A DNA stretch of 64,000 nt from Blasia pusilla (GCA_050084515.1 CM114271.1:22196001-22260000), one strand, 5' to 3'; positions 47,669-59,837 are shown, numbered from the stretch's first letter. The notes: a model not told the origin generated them from the sequence alone. Program-made: numbers and translations.

Positions 47669-48031
47669 TCATTCGGCGGTGAGAAGATACAAAAGATGTA
47701 GCCGAGACAGCTCTCTTCTGTCAGTGCTCTGCTGTTCGGGGAAGTCGAGGGTTGGAAGCTCATAGAACCGAGCTCCAAATTCTTGCAACAGGCTCCCAAG
47801 GCCAGTGGCGATCCGGGAAACTCGCTGTTCGCTATCCATCCCTCGCACGAGTGGGGGCCCAAGCATCTTTAGTAGAAGTTTCCGTTTGGGTTCTGGAATA
47901 GGCATCCCATTCTTTTCTATTTCCCCAAGGTAGCTTTCTCCGAATCGGGAAGTTTCGAGGGTTTGGAGTGGTGGTAGATCATTAGGGTAAGTGGTCAGAG
48001 GACTGGGTCCGGACGGGGGGGGGGACCGCAT
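47669..48031 (-). CDS. Putative exon or small ORF, function unknown
   Basis: A 120-codon minus-strand frame reads as a plausible soluble protein: DLPPLQTLETSRFGESYLG, EIEKNGMPIPEPKRKLLL, LVRGMDSEQRVSRIATGLGS, ELSRLHLLYLLTAE. The first part (RSPPPSGPSPL) is low-complexity. I know no family with these strings. It may be the last exon of a gene whose earlier exon is at 48526-48703; the join between them was not found. Confidence 0.35.
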   Translation of the reverse strand: MRSPPPSGPSPLTTYPNDLPPLQTLETSRFGESYLGEIEKNGMPIPEPKRKLLLKMLGPPLVRGMDSEQRVSRIATGLGSLLQEFGARFYELPTLDFPEQQSTDRRELSRLHLLYLLTAE

Positions 48032-48525
48032 TCCGGAACTTCAGTCGATTATGGCCAGCAGCTTGCACTCGAGATTGAGCTGTAATAATAAGCTTGGTTG
48101 GCATTGTACTGCCGAGTAGATCGACTGATTCAGTGATGCAGTATTTCTTTAAACATGCCTGAAAATCGTTCTTCCTTCACTAGCGGACAGAAATAAACTT
48201 AGCCTTAGAATGGTGTATCCAGAACCACTGATTATTGGAAATTTCCCATGCGAATCGATTACAGGCAGCCGTGAGGAAACCATGTCTTCCTCGTCTGCAA
48301 CGAACGGCTTATGTGAAGGCCTCGGGGAACGACTTCGTCGCGAAGCGGATATCGAGATTGATGGCGCTTTGGCCCAAGTTGGAGGTGGTGATCCTAAAGC
48401 GTGGAAGGGCCGCTCAACCGTGTTTTTGCCCCTAAGGTGTTCATTATGGAGTGTGTGTCAATATGCAGCCTACTTGAATAATGTACGCTGCCAGTGAGAG
48501 ACGATATACACACAAAAGTGCCCAC

Positions 48526-48703
48526 CGTTCAAGTTTCTCGCCGTAGCTTCATTAAGAGGAGCGTCAAGGAGAAGTTTCTCAGCCTGCAGCCTTTCCAACT
48601 CTTCTTGTTTCAGGTGAACAGAGAATGCGATTTCGTGCAACCTCATACAGGCAGTTCGCTGTCTGCGCAACCAGTGCGAAAACCGTGTAACTTCTCGAAG
48701 AAG
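48526..48703 (-). CDS. Putative internal exon, helical protein
   Basis: Between an acceptor-like AG at 48704-48705 and a GTGGGC donor at 48525, the minus strand is open for 59 codons: LLREVTRFSHWLRRQRTAC, EIAFSVHLKQEELERLQAEK and LLLDAPLNEATARNLN. The content is that of an amphipathic helical exon. The upstream frame 48990-48643 overlaps in another phase, consistent with a splice boundary. No family is recognised. Confidence 0.3.
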
Positions 48704-49871
48704 CTAACGTTCTCCTGTAACGCTTCAAGAACATCCGAAGTGCCTACAACGCTTGCACTACAGTACCCGCAGTCCGTTTGTGACGCATCGTCGCTCTTTC
48801 TGTAGTGTACGACCCGAGCTCCATCAGGCGTTGACGACCATATCGCCGAAAGATACTCCCATCTGTGGTGTAGACATTTTGAAGCGGATTGACGAATGCG
48901 CTTTGTCCAGATGACGCGACAGTTGGTCCCCGCCCGAGTTCCAGCGCATGTCTGGCTGCCTTTCTCGTAAAGGTTACGGCACTTGGTCAACCCTTAAGAA
49001 TGGAGCCGGTTGAAATTTGGCAGGCGTCTCTCCTCCGCCCTCTGCCTTTTTAATGCCTGCGAAATATCGCAAGTTTAGAGAATGTGAGTATGCCATTCCG
49101 CTGTGAATTTTATGCTCTTCACGTGTGGGCCCGTGGAACGCTCGACGATCGACGATCGGATCTTGGCGTTCCCATGCTATAATCCTCGTGAAGTGATCCC
49201 CCCCAATCGGCGGGATCGGGCCTGGAGACCTCCACAAGTGCAAGAAAATGAATTTTGAATTGTATATCCGAGAGAATTTAATGAGTGCGAAAACCACATC
49301 CGGACTTTTAATCGATGCAAACGGAGTGGACGAAAAGCGCTATGATACCTCGCGGTCCGTGTCGAGCTCACAACCGCTCGAACGCACTCATGAATCATCA
49401 CCGTACGGAAAGTTTTTCTTCAGCATTGCGCGAGGTGGTGAATATACAGGATCCGTGTGCTGGATATGGGTTTTTGACTTATCCAGCACTTACTCGAATC
49501 TCCACTCGAAAATTCTCCTCCTCGATCATCACGGAGTAGGAAGTTCTTCGTCAACACCTTACTGTACGAGCGACGCATCGGTGCTGAACTTCTCCGTCAA
49601 CTTGTGCAGCGCCTTGGGAAGTGTTTTCGGAAATTTGACGACGCTCAGTTCCACAGTTGTTTTAAGACTAGTTATTGGTCATCGGCAGTGACAGGAAGCT
49701 CTACTTGAAAGCTCTATATTTTTTACGTTTCGTTGCACGAACACCTCGGCGATGGATCGACGGAGTGAAATAGCTCTCCCGAACTGTCAAATCATAATAA
49801 CAGGCGCGTCGCAGTCACATCTCATGAGTTCAGAGATCCGTGCACATTTCTCGCAATACTTCGCAGAACTG

Positions 49872-49903
49872 CCGGTCAGAACATGTGCCCTTGTTCTGAC
49901 CGG
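49872..49903. repeat. 12-bp perfect inverted repeat
   Basis: CCGGTCAGAACA (49872-49883) pairs perfectly with TGTTCTGACCGG (49892-49903) around an 8-base loop. A half-related AGAACTGCCGTTCTGGTCAG follows about 70 bases later. It has no T-run and sits in no recognised gene. Confidence 0.75.
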
Positions 49904-52718
49904 CCTCCTACATCCAAATACACTGCTAGAGTTTTCATCTCAGAACTGCCGTTCTGGTCAGCAGCTTAACGAAAGATTTCATCAAACGACCACTCGATTT
50001 AACACGATATACTCACTACTGGTGCTCCGATCGTCTTGCTGGGAAAAAGTACTCTGTGTAATGCGACACTATTTATCGCACAACTAGCTCTTGGCTGAAC
50101 GAACCCCTGAAGACACGGACTCTGCGTCACAGATATGTCTACGCTATCCAAATATAAGATTCTACGGAAGAGTGTTTAGTCACCTGTTCCGTTCTAGGGA
50201 TCCAACTCGCACGCAGGAGGAACTTCCCATGGTTTCTGGCAGCGCCACCACTGCCTTTGGAGGAAACGCGGTGTGCATGTTGTTGTGACTCAGTTCCATC
50301 CTAAATTGTCGATACCGTCTTAGACTATTGACTGGTAATGGGAGAATTGACTCCATACGTGAAAAGAGCAGACCGACTCGAAGCTTTAACAGCATGCAAT
50401 GATTCAATGACGAGATATTGATCGCCTTCTGAAGTTCTGAGAGCTCTCTCCTTCACTAAGTAATCAGCTCTTCATTCGCAATAAAGACCTGTCGTCTTTT
50501 TCCACTCTTTTGAATTACCAGCCCATCGACTTTCGGTGTGAATGGTGACAGCAACTGAGCAACCAGCTCCGCCTGTCCTGTCTGTCCTGAGTGCATAGCT
50601 GTCGTGTATGGAAAGTGATGTAGGAACTTTTACCGTCACGCTTCGGACACGAGGAAGGAAGGACCAGATCAACTTCGAGCACAGCACCATCATTTTGGCC
50701 GAGAGCGTGCGCTGTAAGCACTCGCATGATCGGGAGTCATCAGTAACACACATGGCCGTCCACTTTTAGGGTTCTGACCAGACAGGGCAAGCGCAACCGA
50801 GAGTCCAGAAGTGGCAAGAACATTTCAACTTCTTACTTCCCAGGCAACGGAATGGGAATTGCGTTCTAGAGAACGGATTTCTTAACAGTGTTCCTCTTGG
50901 AAAGTTGACGAACATTCCATCGCTATCCGTTTCCTTGCACTCAGGTCTTCCTGTCCCCCGGGTATTACCGGGACAGCCGCGAAAAGGCGCCAATGGTGCG
51001 AAAAGGTTGTCGATTTCGAATTATTCGTAACGAAGTTGTCTTCGAATGCAGTCATCGGACTACACTCGATTAGGACTCCCCCCGTATCTATGGGACCCCC
51101 GATTAGAGATGATTTAATTCGATTCAGGAGCGCATGTCGATATTCCCACGATATTCCCACATTCTCCCTCCAAGGAAGGATGAGTAATTTTTTTTCGTCG
51201 AGGATGACATGGAACCAGGAAAGGAAAGCGATTGGGACCCGTACAATAATGAAGATTTTGCTCGACATTACACCGATTTCGTGAGGTCGAAGAAATGAAG
51301 CTCCATACAACGCATGAAAAGGACGTTAGCTTTGTCTCCTTGCATCACGTGGAAAGCTCGACGAATTTTCCGTGGATCAAAAGTGCGAGAAAGGCCAGAG
51401 AAGCGATTTGGAGCCATATGGAAGGCCGACAGAGGATTTTTCAAGCAGCCACATCGACTTTGGCTACATGAGGAAATCAAGCTATGCAGCAATCAGCAGC
51501 AGCATTGCAGAACGCATGAAACTGTGACGATTTTCCGTCTCGTAGCACAGGGCCCCCATACGAGTGACGACCTTTTCATTCTATTTTTGAACTCACCAAA
51601 AGAAGGGGCAGGGGGGGGATCCCCGAAGCAAGGCCTCGTCGCTTTTCAGATCTGGTACTAGAATAGGCCATCCTCTCTTTTTTTCTTTTCCATGCACTTC
51701 CTTTGTCCCTTGGGAGCCAAACACTTCAGGTGCCAATTTGCCAATACGCCATGTGCCGGAAAGAATTTACGCAGAGCGTCGTCAGCTTTGGGACGATAAA
51801 GGAGACGCAATGACTGCAGCATTGATGGCGAAGACTGCAGCATTTATGGCTTCAACCTGTGACCTTGTTCCCCATACTTGCACGCATCTCATTCATTGTG
51901 AACTAAACACTGAGGACACCACTATTTAACTCCGTGCATATGCTGTAGCACGCGGATGTAGAGATTGTACTATGAAGAGCACCTCTCAACGGAAGACGAC
52001 AGAAAGCAAGGTTCGATTATGGGCAACTCCTCTCTTAGGCTCTCAAGAGAAAAAAGAATGAATGACCTGCTATAGAGGGTTCCTAGTTTGTACGTTACCT
52101 GTGAAAGCAGGTTCCTGTGGTAAACTGGCTAATGCGGCTCGTGCACGTCCTCTTGACAGATACTCCACCAACACATTTATTACCGGATCTCAACGCACGA
52201 AGAATTGAAAGGATCTTTGGTTGGGAGTTTAGACGCGAGTGAGGATGTCGCGGCGGCGACGGGGTCTCCCCGTACTGTAGTTACGTCAGTCTCGCTCTGA
52301 CGGAGCCATGTGAACGGAGTCCTAAAAATGTACGTCTGTTGACGTCGTTAACAGCTGCACGTTCAATACAATACGACGACATTGCGCATCTTCCGCTCAC
52401 AACGAACAGGGAACATCACCTCTTCCGAAGTTCCGAACCTAGCGATTATTTATCCGAGGTTGAGTTAGTTAACCCTCCGCCAAATTCGGAATTTTCTTCC
52501 CAAATAAAGATTAAAATTCTATCTTCTCCTCACTAACGTGCAAGAGATTGTGGCACAATGGGCAACTCCTCCTTTCGGCAGTTGGACATGAGTCGAGTCC
52601 CGTTGAGAAGTCCAGTTTTGCCCAAGCGCCCCTCCCCGTTTGACTGGACTCTCACCCTCCCCGACCACATCCGAAGATAAATTCGCAAAAGGTTTTCGAA
52701 ACATCGGAGTCTCACGAA

Positions 52719-52772
52719 CTAGCACTAATAGAGCATTAGCCGGTGCCCGTGCGATGCACGGGTGAAACCGGC
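52719..52772 (-). other. Helitron-like 3' end (nested hairpin plus CTAG)
   Basis: On the minus strand a nested hairpin (outer GCCGGT/ACCGGC, inner CCCGTGC/GCACGGG; 52739-52772) is followed by CTAG at 52719-52722 and then T. Hairpin, CTRR and a following T are the rules for Helitron 3' ends. The gap from inner stem to CTAG, 23 bases, is longer than usual. No Rep/helicase sequence lies next to it, so it would end a nonautonomous element extending to higher coordinates. Confidence 0.4.
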
Positions 52773-53475
52773 CCCGTCCCCCTTAACTTAATTGTTAGCT
52801 CCTAACTATTAACTCCTATTAAACCCTCCGCATGTCAGCACGGGAAGGGCCTAAAATGCATATGTGTCAAGCTGAGGAAGCCCATCCTGAAATCCAGACT
52901 TTTTTAATAGTATAGATGGCAAATGGCATCCAATGGGATTTTCTCGTGCTTTTATCGTCTCGGGCATTATCCTCGTGGAACTCGGGACGATTCTATTTGT
53001 GAAACAATTCACGCGACATTCCACTTTGGACCCGTCCCGTGCCGATGGGGTTCCAACCATTTTCAAATTTTTCAGACGGGAATGGAATATTTTTTAGTTA
53101 CATTTGAAAATTGCATGCAGTGGAGTTTCCCTCCATACCCTCTTTTGCTATTTCTCTAATTTCTATAGATTATAATGGACTAGTTTAAGCCCATAATTTA
53201 AATTTACTCTCATAGTTCTCAAGAGTACTATTTTAAATTAATTTCAAACTATCTTATCAGTTTAGAAGACGAGCAATCTAATTGGCTGAAAGGGACAAGT
53301 ATACAAAGTTGTCGTGCGCATACACATCGCTACACGACATACATCGTTGTCATCGAACACACACATACACACGCACGCTCCCATGCTAACTCATGGCATC
53401 CAAACAGCGAGACAAGGAGTACCAAAATATCTGCAATAAATCAAGTAGATCTCACATCACATCTCTCTCAACATC

Positions 53476-53498
53476 TTACACCAAGCTCTCCATGATGT

Positions 53499-53560
<62 letters not shown>

Positions 53561-54477
53561 TGGCTTGGGTTACACACACAAGGCAAGCAAAACCATAGCT
53601 CTGCCGCCTCTTGCCAAGAGGTTCTACAAAGAGAGAATGAGCTCTCAAGCTCTCTCTCCTGGTGGTATACCCCCTTCCCTCTCCCAAGCCCTCTCCTCGA
53701 TAACCTATGCTTGTAGGTCATCCATACTCGAGTATGAATTGGCTCAAACCTTTTCTTATATTTTGTCACAAATCCCATAGCTTCATCTAAAATGTAGGCC
53801 TCGGCCATACATGCTTCTGGGCGGGCTTTTGACCTCACATATTTCTTCATAACTCCCATATACCTTTCAAAAGGGTACATCCATCTACATGCTACTGGCC
53901 CACACATGTCTAGCTCCTCCACTAGATGAATCAGCAGATGGGTCATTACATTAAAAAAGGCTAGAGGAAAATATATATCGAGCAAACACATGGTGATAGC
54001 TACGTCTTCATGAAGTTGGGGATAATATGTACGGTCCCAAACTTTTTGTGAAAGATTCCTCATAACTCTACATAATCTCATAATCGTGGTCCTCACATCT
54101 TTGCTCATGAGATCTCGAAGACAGAAAGATAGAATTTGTTGGATAAATACATGGTGGTCATGAGACTTCATGTTCCCTAATCTCTTCTTCACCACAAGTT
54201 TTTTCAACTCACCACTATAGCCAGTTGGCACTTTCAAAGATTCAACCCTTCCCAAGAAAATGACCATTTCACTAGCAGAGAGAACATAGTTTGCTACAAG
54301 TTTGACAATACTTCCACTTCTAGAAGGGTGAGGTTTTAGCCATAAGTGGGATCTAATTTGTCTCTTTTCCATATCTCGCCTCACTTTCACTGTATCATGT
54401 ATCCCAAACAGTGTTTTCACAACATTTTCAGAAATATTCTTCTCTACATGCATGACGTCTAGGGTATGTCGAATCAA
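53476..54477 (-). pseudogene. CACTA transposase C-terminal region with Glu-Arg repeat
   Basis: An unbroken 333-codon frame. It starts at the conserved LDVMHVEKNISENVVKTLFG, has KSHDHHVFIQQILSFCLRDL, then DIYFPLAFFNVMTHLLIHLV, GPVACRWMYPFERYMGVMKK and ARPEACMAEAYILDEAM. These are diagnostic of plant CACTA transposases (DUF4218-type region). The last ~70 residues diverge from the family and include a long run of alternating Glu and Arg, encoded by a (TC)29 microsatellite on the plus strand. The ORF alone lacks the catalytic N-terminal half. Confidence 0.88.
53501..53558. repeat. (TC)29 microsatellite
   Basis: Twenty-nine uninterrupted TC units, read as GA on the minus strand inside the CACTA ORF. 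Confidence 0.98.
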
Positions 54478-54571
54478 TAAATGCTATTGAATTACACATA
54501 GTTAAGGAAAAATCCAGTGTACTTGGATAAAATAAAATAAAATCTTCCTTACATAATGCAAAAACTTATAA

Positions 54572-55740
54572 TCAAGTAGGATACTTGCCAATAGGGCAAT
54601 GAAAAAAGGATTCCTCTACGCTTAACTCCAATTTTCTTGTAAGGGTCATCAGGACCGTCTTCTCTACCCCCTCTCTGATGGTTTTTTTTTTAATACTCTG
54701 CCCATCGAATATGCTCCATTGCTTTAATCCTTGTGGGAGGTGGCCTAGACTCTCCTTTCCCATTGAAAAGTGATCCATACTTCCTCCCTTGCCAATGATG
54801 GTTTTGTTTGAGATAACGACGATGACCAAGAAATATTGGTTTGCCACATTATTTAGAGAAGTAGGAATCTACTTGAGGCCTACACACTTTGCATGCTAGC
54901 TTTACATCATGGCTTTGTCGTGAGATCAACCCATATGCAAGGTAGTCATTGATGGTCCACAAAATCAAGGCTTTGAAGGTGAATTTCAAATGTCCATCCA
55001 ATTTCCTCACATCATGGAATTCAACACCTTCCCACAACTTTGCAAACTCCTCTACCAAGGGAGCCAAGAAAGTGTCAATGTTCTCACTATTGACACTCTC
55101 TTTTCCAAGGATGATCAAAGGCAATTGGATAAAATAAAAAAAATTTGCAACCAAGGAGGTAAATTTAATTCACTAATAACACTGGCCAAGTTGACCATGA
55201 ACTTGCCTTCTCCGAGAACGGATTCACCCCATCTAATGCTAATCCAAATCTACAATTTCTCTTCTCACTCCTAAAATCAGGATATATATGGTCTACATGC
55301 TTCTAAGCCCTAGAGTGTGTTGTATGTAGAACTAAACCATCTTTGCTTTGGTTAAGAGGACCCCAACACATCAACTCAGACAAGATGTTGGATCTGAACA
55401 TGCGTCGCAATCTAGGAATGAGTGGGAAATGACGAAGAACTTTGCAAGGTACCAATGACTTTCCAACTTGTCTAAATATTTCTACATAGCACTTTGGACA
55501 TTGATTAAGAGCGTGTAAATCCCCTCGGAATAATACGCAACCACGTGGACAAGCATGTATGGTATCATAACTCAACCCCAATTTCACCATGAGTTTCTTA
55601 GCTACATGATGACTTTGCGACGCATTGTTTTCGAGTGGAAAGACATGCTTCCCAAGAAACTTCAAAAGTTCATCTATAGCTACATTGGGTAAATTCTGTG
55701 CTCCTGCAATATTAAAAAGGTGCATAACAAATGCCAACAT
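54572..55740 (-). pseudogene. CACTA transposase core, frameshifted
   Basis: The frame 55740-55303 carries YDTIHACPRGCVLFRGDLHA, CPKCYVEIF and VLRHFPLIPRLRRMFRSNI. About 55290-55190: RFGLALDGVNPFSEKASSWS, the Asp-containing stretch of the core. The frame 55154-54849: FTFKALILWTINDYLAYGLI and CKVCRPQVDSYFSK. About 54845-54700, in a third phase: IFLGHRRYLKQNHHW and FNGKGESRPPP. The strings are in family order, but at least three frame changes break them. Confidence 0.85.
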
Positions 55741-56037
55741 TTATACTCTAGCACTAGAATAGAGAGGCTTACATGCATCAGCCATCTCGTTATCTATATT
55801 TTTAGGGTCTTCATCCATGTCAACCTGACCATCGTTCCCCTCTCTTTCCCCCCTATCAGATCTACCTTCTTCGTCATGAAGATCATCGTATTGGGAAAAA
55901 ACTTCATTCAACATTTTGTGCACATCAACTTTGTTGTCTACGCCTTCTTGGTATGCTAGAGGTTGAGATTTGGTGAAATTTGCGGGCTCATCATGGGTCT
56001 GGATATTCACAGGTTTAGCAAAATTCATGACACTGGC

Positions 56038-56235
56038 TTAATGAACTATTCTCTCATGCTCATCTTGTTTCAACAACTCATCATCAGATGAGTCCCATTC
56101 TTCTCTACTTTTCCATATCCCACACAAAGAGAAACCTTGGTTTTTTTGTAAATGTTCCTCCACTTTAGGCAAGGAAATACTTCTTTGTCCTTTGCATACA
56201 CTACAAGGACACCTAACTCGCTTTATACCATCCAT
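56038..56235 (-). pseudogene. Transposase-associated zinc-finger domain of the CACTA element
   Basis: A 65-codon frame with RVRCPCSVCKGQRSISLPKV and EEHLQKNQGF matches the N-terminal Cys-finger domain of CACTA transposases. It begins at ATG 56235 and ends at a stop, with the acidic spacer (GREGNDGQVDMDEDPKNIDN) following in the next frame. Confidence 0.75.
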
Positions 56236-58241
56236 TCTAGCCCGAGCCTCCTCTCAGCGCCAAAGTTTGAAGTCATGTCATGAAATTCTATCCGAATGAT
56301 TAAGTGGTTGTCTACCCTTGCTGGCGCTCAACGTTTGGCTCATGGTGATCTTGGCTAGTCACTAGGGGATGCAGAGCTCCTAATGAACTACAAAATAGAT
56401 TTTGATTAGCTCTATTGATCATATGGAGTTTTATGATTTCAATGACTTAAACATTCATCAATTTCAGAGACTCTAAGCTCCACTTGTCAACTACAACACC
56501 ACAAGATACATACATGATCCAGTGAGTTTCAACGATTGTTATGTCTCACATCTACAAACATGAAATGAGTCTACTCCTTATATAAGCATAATGTATTTTT
56601 GAAAAACAAACTTACTTCTTAGGAGACCAATCCTTAAGATTTCTGTGCAACCACTCGTCCTTCAAATTTTGTACGCTTAGTATAGTCTGCACATACTTTT
56701 TCCCAAGTACATTCCTGCCAATAAGCTAATGCTTTGGCCCCTTCAGGCCATCTTTGTTCCTCCTCTAGAGCAGCAATAGCTCCTTGCCTAAAGTGGAGGA
56801 ACGTTTCTTCTTCAGACTCTTCTTCTTGCTTCCTCAAATTTTCTTCAAATTGCACAATTTTCTCCAACTCAATCTCCTCCTCTTCTAGAGCCAATCGAAT
56901 TGTAGACTTTTGAGGCTGATTACTCAAAGTCTTTCCATTTACACTCTTTTCCATATGTCTTCATCCTCCTGTCTGAACATGAAACATGGTTATCACCTTA
57001 CCATCCAAATCAGTTAACACCAGCACCGTACCCTATAAGGGGCCCATCTCTACTTTATAAACCTATTTGCAATTGGGATATGTAAAAATCCTAGCGTGGA
57101 GAATCCTAATATTTTTAAAAGGCAAAAAGGAAGGAGCCACACAACCTCCACAACAAATTCCAATACCTGCATGTATACTGCAAAATCAATATGGGATCTA
57201 CGATGATACATAGAAGGCTTGTTTCAAGTTGTGGATGTTAAGGATTGTCACTCGCTGGCTGAACGGTTTAAGAGTTGGATGTATTCGTGGAACTATAAAC
57301 CATGGCTAGGAAAATTGGTCAAGATACCAAACCCCTAGTGGAAGAGAAGCAGAAAAGGTTTTAAGAGTTGGATATGTATATATGTTGAATGGACATGGAC
57401 TCTTCTGCACCCTGGCCAGGAAACTAGTGTGGATTGGCTGGTTGGGCTCGTGGGTATGATGGCAGTGAGGAATCTATGGAGTCATCAACCTGATCAACAT
57501 AATGAGTCCCCACTGGATGACTATGTTGAATGCACGTGAAATTATGAATCATAGTCAGAGAATTGGAGTGATGGGCTTGTAGGTTCCATGTAAATGTTGG
57601 CAAAGAAGATGGAGGTGTCAGCTTGATCTAGATTAAACCCATAGCAAAGCACTGGGCAAGGAGTCACAGTTGAACAACATGGAAGAAGCCATGAAAATAA
57701 GAATAACAGTAGGATGAAAACACAACTAAAACTCTTGTGAACTTGCCTTCTTTACCTTCTTCACGTGCAAAACACATTAGATGTGTAGCCAGTCCAAGTA
57801 ACTATGAAGTATATACAGTGTCAACTGCATGCTCTAGATCAACTACGTGTTATACTTATAAAATAGAGAGAGCAAAAGTATATTTTCAGTTCACTAAGAA
57901 ACATAAATGCGGATTTTGAATTCATTTGTAATATTTATATTTGCAATTGCTCAAAGCTGCTGCCCTGAAAGCATATGACGAGTGCATATTTAATCTTGAA
58001 AGCACTCCATCAACAAGTATTGTAGAAGTTGACTCTCTATTAAAGCTGGCTCTGTGAAAGCCGCTTTCTTCGCTTTTCGCCCTTCCTCCCTAACGGGAAG
58101 AGAGCGCCTGTCGGCCTTCAGAGGAGAAAATACACTCTCTCAAAGCGAAGGCCAAAGCTAATCAGCAACGTACATGTACTTTTGAATGACTCCATTGACT
58201 ATTGTCTATACAAGGAAATAACTCAGCAACAAACATCAAAA
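56236..58241. other. Flank of the CACTA relic
   Basis: One acidic 106-codon minus-strand frame (see 56634-56954) and otherwise no gene. Repeated words at 57.23-57.60 kb (TTTAAGAGTTGGATG at two places, TGTTGAATGGACATGG and TGTTGAATGCACGTG) could be subterminal repeats of the CACTA element. Confidence 0.35.
56634..56954 (-). CDS. Acidic coiled-coil ORF upstream of the CACTA transposase
   Basis: A 106-codon frame from ATG 56954 has a Glu-rich helical centre (LALEEEEIELEKIVQFEENL, RKQEEESEEETF) and ends ECTWEKVCADYTKRTKFEGR. No family is recognised. It lies 0.4 kb upstream of the transposase finger on the same strand, so it may be a second CACTA gene (TnpA-like position) or a host exon. Confidence 0.35.
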   Translation of the reverse strand: MEKSVNGKTLSNQPQKSTIRLALEEEEIELEKIVQFEENLRKQEEESEEETFLHFRQGAIAALEEEQRWPEGAKALAYWQECTWEKVCADYTKRTKFEGRVVAQKS

Positions 58242-58731
58242 TCAATTACTTACAATGTTCTTCTCTCTCCTCTCATTGAGTGAAGGTTGCTTCCTTTTTG
58301 GCTTTTTCTTCAAAGCATTTATCTTGTTGTTCATAAGCTCCAAAACTTTAACATCTTGGTTACTTGTCTTAATTCTAACACCAGAAAGCATGAAAAAAAT
58401 ACGATCAATTGTACTCTTCTTGATCACCTCCACATTGCTCCCGACATCATCAATAAAAAGAGGACTAAAAAATAACCTACAGAATCCCCTTCTAAAGCCA
58501 TATGAAGATCTCTTGGATTTTCTTTTGATTCTAACGCCAAGGGAAGATTCACATCGTGGAAACATATGGGAGAGAAGCTGATATAGTTGGAACTACCACT
58601 TCTGGATGAGTACTAGTGGTGTTTTCAGGCACCACATTAGTGATCTTTGAAAATATTGCCATGATATGAGAAATATTCTCCTTGATATCAACAACATCCA
58701 TTTTTTTATGCACTTTCTTTCTCCATGGCAT
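58242..58731 (-). CDS. Two overlapping basic ORFs, function unknown
   Basis: The frames 58731-58549 and 58565-58242 overlap by 17 bases in different phases and may be one gene with an indel or splice. The first has DIKENISHIMAIFSKITNVV; the second has SSYGFRRGFCRLFFSPLFID, IKKSTIDRIFFMLSGVR and a basic tail NALKKKPKRKQPS. No domain is known. The basic composition and the neighbourhood suggest a transposon accessory protein. Confidence 0.3.
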
Positions 58732-59837
58732 CTATCCTATGGGTCAAAGTTTGTCGTAGAACTCTACATTGAAAAACATGTGCATGCATCAATCAATAAT
58801 CTTGAAAGCCAATATTAAATCCCAATCTCATGTGCAAAACCCCCAAGAGATACCATTGCTAGAGGCAGGTCAACCGTCACCATCAATGGTCAATTGTCAC
58901 CATCAACACTCCGCCGTCACCATCCACGGTCGGGTGTTGCCATCGCCTAGCAGTGCTCAAAGCCGCGTTCGAACGTTGTCCACCCTTTGGTTGCCATTGC
59001 CGCCGTTACAAAGTGGAGGATCTTCCACGACCACCGTTGATTCTCAGACTTGCGCCGCCACCGTCATCACAGTTTTGTCATCGACGAGTGATGGCAGGTG
59101 ACCTCGGGTTATGGTGTTTGAATTTTTATTTCATGTTGCTATGTTGTGATTGGTAGCCGCTCGACGACGATCGAGTAACTTTTCGTGACGCCCGTAGTCG
59201 CAACGCGCCACCGATTGCCGGGTCGTGCCGCTTGTGGCCACACTGCACCGTCTCGATTGCAGAGCCGCTCCTTCACTAAGGTGCAGAGCGTGTGAATATC
59301 TGATTGAGGAGGGTATGTCGTTGAGTGCAGCATCCCATTCCCGAGTGCTGTGTTGTTTTTAGCCGTTCCGTGGCGCCAGTGTCGCACCAGACCGCTGAAC
59401 CTGCACCGTACATCGAGGAGGTTTGAGCAGCGTCAATACAAGAGGAGTAAGACTTGCTGATTGGAGGAGTTGTCTTCATGACCGAGTTGGGATCAAGATT
59501 TGCAATTGCCGAGGAGTGACATCGACATTATTGTCAGGTTACCCATTCTGGTCTCTTACCCTGCACATGTGAGGGATTTCCAGGTATTGGAAAGTTATTT
59601 GGAATATTGGGTTTCGTGTTGATGCTAGAAGCATCGATGATGTATGGGTTTAGGGGACATAGACATGTGTGGAATGTCCAGAGTTGAGGATGGTTTGTCA
59701 ATGAGATGATAGGTCAGTTGATTTGCCGCACCACGCTGCTTGTTGCCGCACAGCACACGTCTCAATGAGAGAGTGTAGATTGAGTGCCGCATGTTTAGTT
59801 TGAGTGATTGAGGAATTACTTGCGAGATTGAGAGTGA
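58732..59837. other. Region upstream of the gag frame
   Basis: Probably the 5' part (LTR or leader) of the retrotransposon whose gag follows. It contains an imperfect array of CCGTCACCATC-like words (about 58.87-58.95 kb). I could not define LTR ends or a primer-binding site. Confidence 0.3.

Larger units (their letters stand above)
48704..53475. other. Unrecognised intergenic DNA
   Basis: Open frames of 60-150 codons occur on both strands (for example 49248-49691 plus, 51310-50882 minus, 51314-51661 plus). None shows a domain or a splice pattern that I can support. A minus-strand frame ending at 51658 has a basic tail, LAPKGQRKCMEKKKRED, that could be a gene end. Clear structures are the hairpins at 49872-49903 and 52739-52772. 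Confidence 0.35.
53476..56235 (-). mobile_element. CACTA (En/Spm) transposon relic
   Basis: In minus-strand order: the transposase-associated Cys finger (56235-56038), an acidic spacer (56028-55741), the tnp2-type transposase core (55740-54572) and its C-terminal part (54477-53476). This is the standard layout of plant CACTA transposases. Several frame breaks separate the pieces. Terminal CACTA/TAGTG repeats were looked for and not found convincingly, so the true limits are unknown. Confidence 0.85.

Noticed and set aside
52720-57430. CACTA and TAGTG words as terminal repeats of the CACTA element
   Set aside because: The pentamers occur by chance at several places, and no longer inverted repeat or 3-bp target duplication accompanies any pair.
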